From assembly GCA_001917125.1 (NCBI GenBank), contig MNTU01000026.1, positions 1-21,899 on the forward strand: a DNA stretch of 21,899 nt, in the 5' to 3' direction. Below the pieces are notes generated by a model. The model ran no database searches. It was given only the letters and a program-made list of their open reading frames with translations, and was not told the origin of the DNA. Source of the stretch: Azospirillum sp. 47_25 (GTDB taxonomy: Bacteria; Pseudomonadota; Alphaproteobacteria; RF32; CAG-239). A program made the translations under genes and the position numbers. Below are positions 1 through 6,060 of this stretch, piece by piece (within the stretch, counting starts at the first letter, position 1; each line of letters begins with the position of its first letter).

Positions 1-1
1 C

Positions 2-268
2 TTGGGTAATAATGCGTACCAAATCTTCCAGAGTTCGAAAGTAGAAACAAAAAGAGAGATTTTGCACCTTTTACTTTCGAACTTGAAATTACAAGACCGT
101 AAAATCTCGTACACCCTAAGGAAACCTTACGATTACATCAGGTCTTTAAACAAAAAAACACCCTCCAAAAAGGAAGGTGTTGCAATTGGTGATCCCAACG
201 AGATTCGAACTCGTGTTACCGCCGTGAAAGGGCGATGTCCTAGGCCTCTAGACGATGGGACCATTTGA
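2..268 (+). CDS. C-terminal end of a serine site-specific recombinase (partial, runs into the tRNA-Glu)
   Basis: The frame is open from the window edge, so the gene starts upstream and only its last 88 residues are seen. The stretch with KREIL (about residues 18-22), LLSNLKL (24-30) and YTLRKPYD (37-44) matches the typical C-terminal end of large serine recombinases (resolvase/integrase family), where a KR-x-LL-x6-NL-x-L pattern precedes a TLR-x-PF ending. After that the frame has no stop. It translates the tRNA terminator and the antisense of the whole tRNA-Glu gene before a TGA at 266-268. The last ~40 residues are therefore probably junk sequence, not a domain. This suggests that the native 3' end was lost or replaced when an element joined the tRNA locus. 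It could be a functional integrase with an altered tail or a remnant; the upstream part is needed to decide. Confidence 0.6.
   Translation: MGNNAYQIFQSSKVETKREILHLLLSNLKLQDRKISYTLRKPYDYIRSLNKKTPSKKEGVAIGDPNEIRTRVTAVKGRCPRPLDDGTI
152..182 (-). terminator. Intrinsic terminator of the tRNA-Glu gene
   Basis: On the minus strand a 10-bp stem (AACACCTTCC / GGAGGGTGTT, one G-U pair) with a five-T loop is followed by a run of seven T. It begins 4 bases after the encoded CCA of the tRNA. The recombinase reading frame on the other strand passes through it. Confidence 0.85.
187..262 (-). tRNA. tRNA-Glu (anticodon UUC), CCA encoded
   Basis: The minus strand folds as a complete 76-nt tRNA. The acceptor stem GGTCCCA/TGGGATC has one G-U pair, the D arm contains the CTAGAGG type sequence, the anticodon loop is CTTTCAC with anticodon TTC at 226-228, the T loop is TTCGAAT, and the 3' CCA is encoded at 187-189. 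Anticodon and body match bacterial tRNA-Glu closely. A good promoter lies just upstream and a hairpin terminator just downstream, so it is a stand-alone unit. Its 3' side abuts the recombinase fragment, a usual position for integrated elements. Confidence 0.97.
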
Positions 269-279
269 ATACGAGAGCA

Positions 280-308
280 TATATACTGGTTATTTTTTAT
301 CAGGTCAA
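280..308 (-). promoter_or_regulatory. Sigma70-type promoter of tRNA-Glu
   Basis: The minus strand shows TTGACC at 308-303, a 17-base spacer and TATATA at 285-280. This places the transcription start around ten bases upstream of the tRNA 5' end at 262. Confidence 0.75.
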
Positions 309-323
309 GCAAAAAAATTAAAA

Positions 324-1379
324 TTATGCAATTTTTTTATTTTTTATATCCCGATTATCCTTTTCCAGCAGTGTTATCCCTAAAATCCGAATCAGTTTGT
401 GTTTCTTGCTCAGTTTGACCGACAACATCTGTTTGCGGATTTTTTTCAGTTCGCCGGAACCGTACAGCCAGAACATTCGCAGACGGAAAGCGGGATAGCT
501 CTGCGGCAACAAGGACAAACGAAGATGAATCGGCAGGGAATCTCTCCATTTTTCCAAATCAAGATGCATATTCAATTGCTGCATTGTCTGCCAATAATGG
601 CGGGGATTATGCCACTCATGAAAATATGGAAGCAGACGCAGGGCAATCGGGAAATATTCATCAAGTCCGCGTTCCTTATAGAAACGAAAAATTGTTTCCA
701 AATTGCGGGCAATCGTTTCACTATAAGCCTTACGATTTTTCAAAACGGAAGCCAAAGCGGATTCTCCGTGCTGGCGATAATAGTAATATCCCTGCCGGAT
801 AACGCTGAATTTGCGGCAATAAGGATAGAGCATCATTCCGAAAAGTTCGTCTTCCCGGAAACGGCAGCCCGGCAAAAAAGCAATTTGCGCCTGGTCAATC
901 GTTTCCTTGCGGAAAAGTTTATACCACAAATACCCGTCAACAAAATAGTTCCGAATATCTGCATCATAACAGCCGTTCGGAATATCCTTAAGCTGCAACA
1001 CCTTACGGGGAGAAAGCCCTATCAGCACCGAATTGTTCAAAACGATATCAGCACCGCCGGCTTCGGCCTCATTATACAGAGCTTCCAGAAAATCAGGGCT
1101 GAAGGTGTCGTCCGGATCCATAAAATAGACATATTTACCACGGGCCTGAGACAGACCTTTATTCCGCGCTGCGGAAACGCCCTGATTTTCCTGCCGGATA
1201 TATTTGAAACGTGCATCGCCAGCAGCAAACTCCTTGCAGATAACCTCCGAGTTATCCGGTGACCCGTCATTAATCATTAATACTTCATAATCCTGAAAAT
1301 TCTGCGTCTTAATGCTCTCCAGACATTCTCGGAGATATTTTTCGACTTTATAAATCGGAATTATAATTGAAATCTGCAT
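324..1379 (-). CDS. Family 2 glycosyltransferase
   Basis: A 351-residue protein whose first ~110 residues form a GT-A (GT2) domain. It has the opening strand ISIIIPIYKVEKYL, the nucleotide-binding aspartate in MINDGSPD (residue 38), NQGVSAARNKG (65-75) and the metal-binding MDPDD (87-91). An acidic RED motif at 175-177 is a plausible catalytic-base region. The C-terminal half is basic, has no membrane helix, and probably binds acceptor or membrane. Such enzymes transfer sugars to polysaccharide, lipopolysaccharide or capsule precursors at the cytoplasmic face; donor and acceptor cannot be read from sequence. The start has a good AAGGAG site six bases upstream. It is not embedded in a sugar-polymer cluster inside this window and ends just before the tRNA-Glu promoter. 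Confidence 0.9.
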   Translation of the reverse strand: MQISIIIPIYKVEKYLRECLESIKTQNFQDYEVLMINDGSPDNSEVICKEFAAGDARFKYIRQENQGVSAARNKGLSQARGKYVYFMDPDDTFSPDFLEALYNEAEAGGADIVLNNSVLIGLSPRKVLQLKDIPNGCYDADIRNYFVDGYLWYKLFRKETIDQAQIAFLPGCRFREDELFGMMLYPYCRKFSVIRQGYYYYRQHGESALASVLKNRKAYSETIARNLETIFRFYKERGLDEYFPIALRLLPYFHEWHNPRHYWQTMQQLNMHLDLEKWRDSLPIHLRLSLLPQSYPAFRLRMFWLYGSGELKKIRKQMLSVKLSKKHKLIRILGITLLEKDNRDIKNKKIA

Positions 1380-1556
1380 TCACTGCTCCTTTTGCTGAGG
1401 CTAACCTACAATATTTTTACCTGGCAGGCAATAACATTTTCGCTTAGCTGCACGGCTTTTTGACCTGAGGAAAATAACCGGAAGAAAAAGGTTTGTTTTC
1501 AATTTTAACGCCCTGACTGTATGGTTTGGCGGGCCGGTTTCTGATTCCTCTGCGCA

Positions 1557-1778
1557 TTATATTTCTCTTAAACAACGAAAATCACCAGATACAAAAAAGC
1601 CGACGTTTTCTAAGGATATTTCCCTATCGTCGGCAATAAACGTTTTGACGGTCAGTTTCAGGCTTTGCGGTAAAATTTGAAACCGGCGGCAGAGAAGCAT
1701 TCTCCGGTTTGCGCTGCCGGGCCTTTTATCCGTTTCGGCCGGGCTGACAGCGGTAATCGTTATATAATTGTTGTTCAC
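1557..1778 (-). CDS. Small hypothetical protein (tentative)
   Basis: A 73-residue frame with a GTG start preceded by AGGGGAG at a suitable distance, and codon content not unlike real genes. The product is basic in its middle (GSANRRMLLCRR) and has alternating hydrophobic residues toward the end (KLTVKTFIADD, ENVGFFVSGDF), which suggests beta strands. I recognise no family. It ends in TAATG, overlapping a second short frame (37 codons, 1444-1557). Both precede the glycosyltransferase on the same strand. It may be a real short gene, a degraded gene, or chance. The rest of the 1380-1865 interval shows no other gene, RNA or terminator that I can support. Confidence 0.3.
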   Translation of the reverse strand: MNNNYITITAVSPAETDKRPGSANRRMLLCRRFQILPQSLKLTVKTFIADDREISLENVGFFVSGDFRCLREI

Positions 1779-1979
1779 GGCCTCTCCCCTGATATGTAAC
1801 TATTAATTATTACTTTTAAATTTTATAAACCATTATTCGAGGCACGTCTATTTTTTTTATTACTTATGCAGAATAATTTCTTTTCAGACAAGCCTGCACA
1901 AGTCGGCAGAAACATATTTATTTTTTCAGGGAATTGGATTAACTTATATCCATTGCAACATTACCGCGATGAGAAACAA

Positions 1980-2333
1980 ATGGAAAACAACGAACAGAAA
2001 GCCCCTTTTTCGCCGATTTTAATTATGGAATTTATCCGTCAGACAACGGTTGCCCGCTGCCTGACAAATGAAAATCCGAATTTGGAAACCAAATTCCGTT
2101 TGGGCAAAACCTATTACGACCAGATTATGTCTTTTCCGCTTCAGGCTCAGTTAATCCGTCTTACTCTGGCCTATGACGAAGCCACCGAAACTCTGAGCGT
2201 GAAAACCGACGAAACGCTGATTAACCGTTTCAAAGAGCAAAAGTCTTTGGTCGAGATTGCTCAAAAATATGAAGCTCAGTATGCCGAACGCTATCAGGAA
2301 TATGTCAAGGTTATCGATAAGGTTATCGATTAA
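1980..2333 (+). CDS. Hypothetical 117-residue protein
   Basis: I do not recognise this family. The likely start is the ATG at 1980, giving a soluble, charged, mostly helical protein that begins MENNEQKAPFSPILIMEF. An in-frame ATG at 1866 would add 38 residues, but it lacks a ribosome-binding site and lies in AT-rich sequence unlike the rest. Visible traits are a central helix-rich region (residues 20-60) and a C-terminal helix with many charged residues (LVEIAQKYEAQYAERYQEY) ending in VIDKVID. No signal peptide or membrane segment is seen. The DNA at the very end holds a perfect inverted repeat, ATCGATAA-GG-TTATCGAT (2313-2330), six bases before the convergent lipoprotein gene ends. It has no T run, so I do not call it a terminator. 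Confidence 0.6.
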   Translation: MENNEQKAPFSPILIMEFIRQTTVARCLTNENPNLETKFRLGKTYYDQIMSFPLQAQLIRLTLAYDEATETLSVKTDETLINRFKEQKSLVEIAQKYEAQYAERYQEYVKVIDKVID

Positions 2334-2338
2334 GCCGT

Positions 2339-2641
2339 TTATCTGACAATTTCCTGACACAGCGGATAGCGGCGGTTATTAATGGTCAGATAAGTATCGC
2401 CGTCATTTTGGCTGAAAACAACCCGGCTGGCGATATTTTCATATCTCTCGCCGGAGGCGGAAGCTACTTTGGTCAGGACGTTATTCACGCCGTTAATCCG
2501 CACAATCATTGAGTTGTCATCAAACACTTCCGCGTGGATAATCTGTTCACCGCATTTGAAATCCGCGGCATTTTTAACCTCTACGGTATTGGCGCAGCCC
2601 GTCAACAGGACCGGAAGCGCCCAAAGCCAGCACTTTTTCAT
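2339..2641 (-). CDS. MliC-like lysozyme-inhibitor lipoprotein
   Basis: The protein is 100 residues long when started at the ATG with AAGGAGAG upstream; a longer in-frame start 15 codons earlier has no such site. The N-terminus (MKKCWLWALPVLLTGC) is a lipoprotein signal peptide with lipobox LTGC, so lipidation is expected at Cys16. The mature part fits the small beta-barrel of the MliC family (membrane-bound inhibitors of c-type lysozyme). It starts with FKCGEQ, carries the conserved SASGERY motif (61-67) and ends with a second cysteine in YPLCQ, with Cys30 and Cys95 likely forming a disulfide. Family members protect the cell wall from host lysozyme by inserting the SGxxY loop into the enzyme's active site. 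The family assignment comes from this pattern; actual inhibition is inferred. Confidence 0.75.
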   Translation of the reverse strand: MKKCWLWALPVLLTGCANTVEVKNAADFKCGEQIIHAEVFDDNSMIVRINGVNNVLTKVASASGERYENIASRVVFSQNDGDTYLTINNRRYPLCQEIVR

Positions 2642-2768
2642 ACTTCTCTCCTTTTTTATTAAAAATTTCGTTAGGGATTTAATCATTTATTTTGTGTTAT
2701 CAAGCGTTATTAATGCTGTTTTAACCGTCATGACATAGACTGGCGCTTATTAACAAAGGAGATTGGCA

Positions 2769-2918
2769 ATGAAAACTGTTTTTTATTTGATTGTTCTGGC
2801 TGCGCTGGCTTACGGCGGCAAATACTATTATGACACTTATTTGGCCGAATCAGTCAACAATACCATTTCCCGGACGGCAGATTTTGCTACCGACAAAGCC
2901 GTCAAGGACTTTCAATAA
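2769..2918 (+). CDS. 49-residue single-pass membrane protein
   Basis: A short gene with a strong AAAGGAGA site seven bases before the ATG and a terminator just after its stop. The protein starts MKTVFYLIVLAALAYGGKYY: one hydrophobic helix (residues 4-17) or uncleaved signal anchor, with no convincing cleavage site. A short charged tail containing SVNNTISRTADFATDKAVKDF follows. It would sit in the inner membrane with the tail probably in the periplasm. No family is recognised. Translation signals and terminator make it a credible real gene. Confidence 0.65.
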   Translation: MKTVFYLIVLAALAYGGKYYYDTYLAESVNNTISRTADFATDKAVKDFQ

Positions 2919-2935
2919 ACGTCCCCTACTTTAGG

Positions 2936-2977
2936 ATAAGCCGGGCTTGGATTTTTATCCGTCCGGCTTATATTTTT
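2936..2977 (+). terminator. Intrinsic terminator after the 49-residue protein
   Basis: A perfect 9-bp outer stem (ATAAGCCGG at 2936-2944 / CCGGCTTAT at 2963-2971) encloses a small inner GGAT-TTTT-ATCC hairpin and is followed by ATTTTT. Confidence 0.75.
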
Positions 2978-3006
2978 GCCGTAAGCAATTTGTTAGGAGA
3001 AAAACA

Positions 3007-3168
3007 ATGGATATTACCGAAAAGCTGCAAAAGGAAATGGACAAGATTAAAGAAGAGCACAAACAAATTATGGCAGACCATAAAGAACTGATGAAAGAAC
3101 ATAAGCAAATTATGAAAGACCATCAGCGTTATGACAAAGAATTCAAAAGCTGCAATTGTCCGATGTAA
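3007..3168 (+). CDS. 53-residue His-heptad helical protein with CNC tail
   Basis: The ATG follows TTAGGAGA with good spacing, and a strong hairpin terminator follows the stop. The 53-residue product is one long, highly charged helix. From residue 18 a seven-residue unit of the form (E/D)H(K/Q)xx(M/Y)x repeats, putting histidines at 18, 25, 32 and 39 and methionines at 22, 29 and 36. The His and Met side chains therefore line one helix face. The C-terminus is KSCNCPM, with cysteines at 49 and 51. There is no signal peptide, so it is probably cytoplasmic. No known family is recognised. The residue pattern suggests a coiled-coil oligomer and possibly soft-metal binding (copper, nickel or zinc), but this is inference only. 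Confidence 0.7.
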   Translation: MDITEKLQKEMDKIKEEHKQIMADHKELMKEHKQIMKDHQRYDKEFKSCNCPM

Positions 3169-3174
3169 CAAGAC

Positions 3175-3200
3175 AGGGAGCTCCGGCTCCCTTATTTTTT
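3175..3200 (+). terminator. Intrinsic terminator after the His-heptad protein
   Basis: AGGGAGC (3175-3181) pairs with GCTCCCT (3186-3192) around a TCCG tetraloop and is followed by TATTTTTT. It lies against the end of the convergent deacetylase gene. Confidence 0.85.
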
Positions 3201-4442
3201 AACCTCAGTCCCCTCCGACGGCCGGGGATTTAACGCCGTAACGATGTGGCTGAGCGGAACCAGCCTGATTTGCTTTTGCTCCAAGGTCGGCAACCATTGC
3301 TTCAGAGCTTCATAAGTCTGAGATTTGGGATGACCGATAGCAATGGCATAACCGTTTTTGCGGGCAATCTTTTCGGTCTGAGCCAATTGCTTGAGGATAT
3401 AGCCGAGTTCATTGACATTATCAAGAAAGACATTACGGGTAGCATAGCCGACACCATATTCACGGGCGACACGGTCTCCGACCGAATGCGGCGTGGTTTT
3501 GGAATCAAGAAAAAACAATCCCTGTTCTTTCAAAACCTTCATAATCTCAGCCATACGCGGACGATCTTCGGTCAGACGGCTTCCCATGTGATTGTTTACA
3601 CCGCGGATATTGCGGAATTTTGTCAGCATGCGGCGAAAATTATCGTTGACCTGCTGCGGAGTCATTTCAACCGTTAAAATATCCGCCGTCATATTGATAT
3701 TGGATTTAGGCTGCATCGGCACATGGACCATTATTTCATGCCCGGCGGCCAAAGAGCGGGAGACCTGCCGTTCAAGCTGCGGCGGATAAGTCAGAAACGA
3801 AGCGGTTATCGGTGCCCGGAGAGAACTTATGTCCCGGGTGCGGCGGACGTTGTCTCCCATATCGTCAATGACAACGGCAATTACCGGACGGTCTCCGAAA
3901 TACGGAGGCTTGGCATAAACTTTTATGTTCATGTCCCTGATTTTGCGGCGGTTGTCATGAATAATACAGGGTTTTCCCTGATCAATGACATTTACCGGAA
4001 GATTTTCTTCATAATGGGAGTAATCTTCTTCGCTTTCCTTAACGGCTACCGCCGCAGCTTGAGGAAGCTCCTGCAACAAACGGGCTTCCACCGGCTGCTC
4101 GGGGAAAGAAACGCCGCTTTCAATTTCATCGGCAATTAAATATTTTTCTTCAATCGGGCCATCGGAAAAATTTTGCGGCAGAGTGTTTTCTTCCTGTGAG
4201 ACGGCCTCTTCCACCGCCGTTTCTCCGCCCATAATATCCGGATAGCTTATTTCAATAGCCGTTTCACCGACGGTTTTGGCCGCATCGTTTTTAAAACGAT
4301 ATTCCTGCTGATGCAGCAACCAGAAAAAAAGGCCGAGAAAAAGCCCGCAGGCTAAAACCATCCGCAATCCGGCAAAACCTTTTTTTAATATATTCTTCAG
4401 TTTTCTGCCGAGCGCAGATGATTTCAGGCGGGCTTTGGTCAA
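3192..4442 (-). CDS. Membrane-anchored divergent polysaccharide deacetylase (YibQ/DUF610 family)
   Basis: 416 residues. A basic N-terminus precedes one membrane helix (about residues 28-43), then a long acidic low-complexity linker (45-165), then a periplasmic divergent polysaccharide deacetylase domain (about 185-402). Core motifs are AVVIDDMGDN (189-198), HEIMVHVPMQP (235-245), NNHMGSRLT (283-291) and IAIGHPK (369-373). These keep the Asp/His metal-site layout of NodB-like folds. The substrate is not known from sequence, and the family is often found near cell-wall protease and carboxypeptidase genes. The frame starts with TTG two bases after the lysS stop, implying translational coupling; an ATG at codon 28 would remove the basic N-terminus and is less likely. 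The linker is proline- and glutamate-rich and probably spans the periplasm. Confidence 0.88.
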   Translation of the reverse strand: MTKARLKSSALGRKLKNILKKGFAGLRMVLACGLFLGLFFWLLHQQEYRFKNDAAKTVGETAIEISYPDIMGGETAVEEAVSQEENTLPQNFSDGPIEEKYLIADEIESGVSFPEQPVEARLLQELPQAAAVAVKESEEDYSHYEENLPVNVIDQGKPCIIHDNRRKIRDMNIKVYAKPPYFGDRPVIAVVIDDMGDNVRRTRDISSLRAPITASFLTYPPQLERQVSRSLAAGHEIMVHVPMQPKSNINMTADILTVEMTPQQVNDNFRRMLTKFRNIRGVNNHMGSRLTEDRPRMAEIMKVLKEQGLFFLDSKTTPHSVGDRVAREYGVGYATRNVFLDNVNELGYILKQLAQTEKIARKNGYAIAIGHPKSQTYEALKQWLPTLEQKQIRLVPLSHIVTALNPRPSEGTEVKK

Positions 4443-4444
4443 GG

Positions 4445-5917
4445 CTAATCTCTTTTGCGCAGGGTCGGAAAAGCGATAACATCACGAATGGTGGAAGCTC
4501 CGGTCAGCAGAATAGCCAAGCGGTCAATTCCCATTCCCATACCGCCGGAAGGAGGAAAGCCGTTTTCCAAAGCGACGACAAAATCTTCATCCAGCATCTG
4601 AGCTTCATCATCACCGGCTTCACGATCGGCGCACTGCGCTTCAAAGCGGGCGCGCTGTTCCAGCGGATTAGACAGTTCGGAATAGGCACAGCCCATTTCC
4701 ATGCCTGCGATATAGGCATCAAAATGTTCGACCAGGCGGGGATTGCTGCGATGGGTTTTTGCCAGCGGCGAAATATCGCGCGGCATGTCCATAACCAGGG
4801 TCGGCTGAATCAGATGTTCTTCAACTTTGGCATCAAAGACCTCGGAAATAACCTTGCCCCAGGAAATGCAGTCGGAAGCGTCAACACCGACCGACTTGGC
4901 CAAAGTCTTGGCGTCGTCCAGTGTTTCGGCAGTCAGGAAATCAGCTCCGGTATATTCCTTAACCAAATCAATCATCGATTTTTTAACCCATGGCTTGCTC
5001 AGGTCAATTTCATGCTCGCCGACATGAATAACCGGAGTACCGAGAACCTGCTTGGCAACATAAGCAATCAGGTTCGGAATCAGTTCGGCCATGTCGTTGT
5101 AATCGGCATAAGCCTGATAAGCTTCCAGCGCGGTAAATTCCGGGTTATGGCTTTTGTCAATACCTTCGTTGCGGAAGTTTCGGCCGATTTCAAACACGCG
5201 GTCAAATCCGCCGACGACCAGGCGCTTCAAATAAAGTTCCGGAGCAATGCGCAGATATAAATCCATATCCAGCGTATTGTGATGAGTAATGAACGGTTTG
5301 GCATTGGCGCCGCCCATAATCGGGTGAAGCATCGGCGTTTCGACCTCAAGAAAACCGTTGTCCTCAAAATAATGGCGGACAGCAGAAGTAATCCGGCAGC
5401 GTTTTTCAAAAATTTCACGGCTGTCGTCATTCATGATAAAATCGACATAACGCTGACGATAGCGGGCTTCAACGTCGGTCAGGCCGTGAAACTTTTCGGG
5501 AAGCGCCTGCAACGACTTGGCAATGATGTCAAACTTTTCGGCGGCAATAGACAATTCTCCGCGCGGCGTGCGGCGGATATAGCCGCTGATGCCGACGATA
5601 TCGCCGACGTCCAGATTTTTCAGGCGGGCCAGTTCTTCTTCAGACAAATGGTTTTTATGGCAAAAAGCCTGTATTTTGCCGCTTTTATCCTTAATGTCGA
5701 TAAACATGCCGCTGTTGCGGACAGCCATGGCTCGGCCGGCAACCGTTACGCGGTCTTCGGTGTCGGTACCGGCTTCAAGGTCTTTATATTTTTCCTGCAA
5801 ATCAGCCGCAAAAGCCGTCGGTTGAAAACGATAAGGATAAGGATTGTAACCGCTCTCCTCCAAAGCACGCAATTTGGCCAGGCGGGACTCACGGTGAATA
5901 TTGGTCTCTTCGCTCAT
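4445..5917 (-). CDS. lysS: Lysyl-tRNA synthetase, class II
   Basis: A full-length 490-residue class II LysRS, which charges tRNA-Lys in the cytoplasm. The N-terminal OB-fold anticodon-binding domain covers about 55-150 ([19 protein letters not shown]). The catalytic domain follows with motif 1 around 180-200 ([18 protein letters not shown]), motif 2 at 244-262 ([15 protein letters not shown]) and motif 3 at 458-470 ([13 protein letters not shown]), ending with the family's IRDVIAFPT. The start is the ATG after a weak GGAAAT site; the next methionine is deep in the protein. A good promoter lies upstream and the deacetylase gene follows with two bases between. Many alphaproteobacteria instead carry a class I LysRS, so the class here is of taxonomic interest. 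Confidence 0.97.
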   Translation of the reverse strand: MSEETNIHRESRLAKLRALEESGYNPYPYRFQPTAFAADLQEKYKDLEAGTDTEDRVTVAGRAMAVRNSGMFIDIKDKSGKIQAFCHKNHLSEEELARLKNLDVGDIVGISGYIRRTPRGELSIAAEKFDIIAKSLQALPEKFHGLTDVEARYRQRYVDFIMNDDSREIFEKRCRITSAVRHYFEDNGFLEVETPMLHPIMGGANAKPFITHHNTLDMDLYLRIAPELYLKRLVVGGFDRVFEIGRNFRNEGIDKSHNPEFTALEAYQAYADYNDMAELIPNLIAYVAKQVLGTPVIHVGEHEIDLSKPWVKKSMIDLVKEYTGADFLTAETLDDAKTLAKSVGVDASDCISWGKVISEVFDAKVEEHLIQPTLVMDMPRDISPLAKTHRSNPRLVEHFDAYIAGMEMGCAYSELSNPLEQRARFEAQCADREAGDDEAQMLDEDFVVALENGFPPSGGMGMGIDRLAILLTGASTIRDVIAFPTLRKRD

Positions 5918-5957
5918 ATTAAAATTTCCATTTCATCTATATTAAAATCTAGCAAGC

Positions 5958-5986
5958 ACTATATACACAAGCATTCCTTTTTTCAA
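5958..5986 (-). promoter_or_regulatory. Sigma70-type promoter of lysS
   Basis: The minus strand shows TTGAAA (5986-5981), a 17-base spacer and TATAGT (5963-5958), about 40 bases before the lysS start. Confidence 0.6.
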
Positions 5987-6007
5987 TAAAAAAGTATGAT
6001 TTTGCTC

Positions 6008-6036
6008 TAGACATTTTTAGTGACGGATACTATAAT
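6008..6036 (+). promoter_or_regulatory. Sigma70-type promoter of the exported protein gene
   Basis: TAGACA (6008-6013), a 17-base spacer and a perfect TATAAT (6031-6036), followed by a GGAGA ribosome site at 6051 and the ATG at 6061. It is back to back with the lysS promoter. I see no GTTC-N7-GTTC type SOS box here. Confidence 0.75.
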
Positions 6037-6060
6037 TTTATTGAATAAACGGAGAAAAAG

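Noticed and set aside
399..1262. Long plus-strand frame (287 codons) opposite the glycosyltransferase
   Set aside because: It is the antisense shadow of a well-supported GT2 gene and has no recognisable domain or ribosome site.
1866..1979. N-terminal extension of the hypothetical protein from the ATG at 1866
   Set aside because: No ribosome site, AT-rich and compositionally unlike the rest; the ATG at 1980 is preferred, though not certain.
2313..2330. Inverted repeat ATCGATAA-GG-TTATCGAT as a terminator or protein binding site
   Set aside because: No T run on either side and it lies inside coding sequence for VIDKVID; it may be chance from the repeated codons.
4418..5260. 280-codon plus-strand frame opposite lysS
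   Set aside because: Antisense shadow of lysS; the opposite strand encodes all class II LysRS motifs.
5279..5989. 236-codon plus-strand frame opposite the start of lysS
   Set aside because: Shadow of lysS; it would also run across the lysS promoter.
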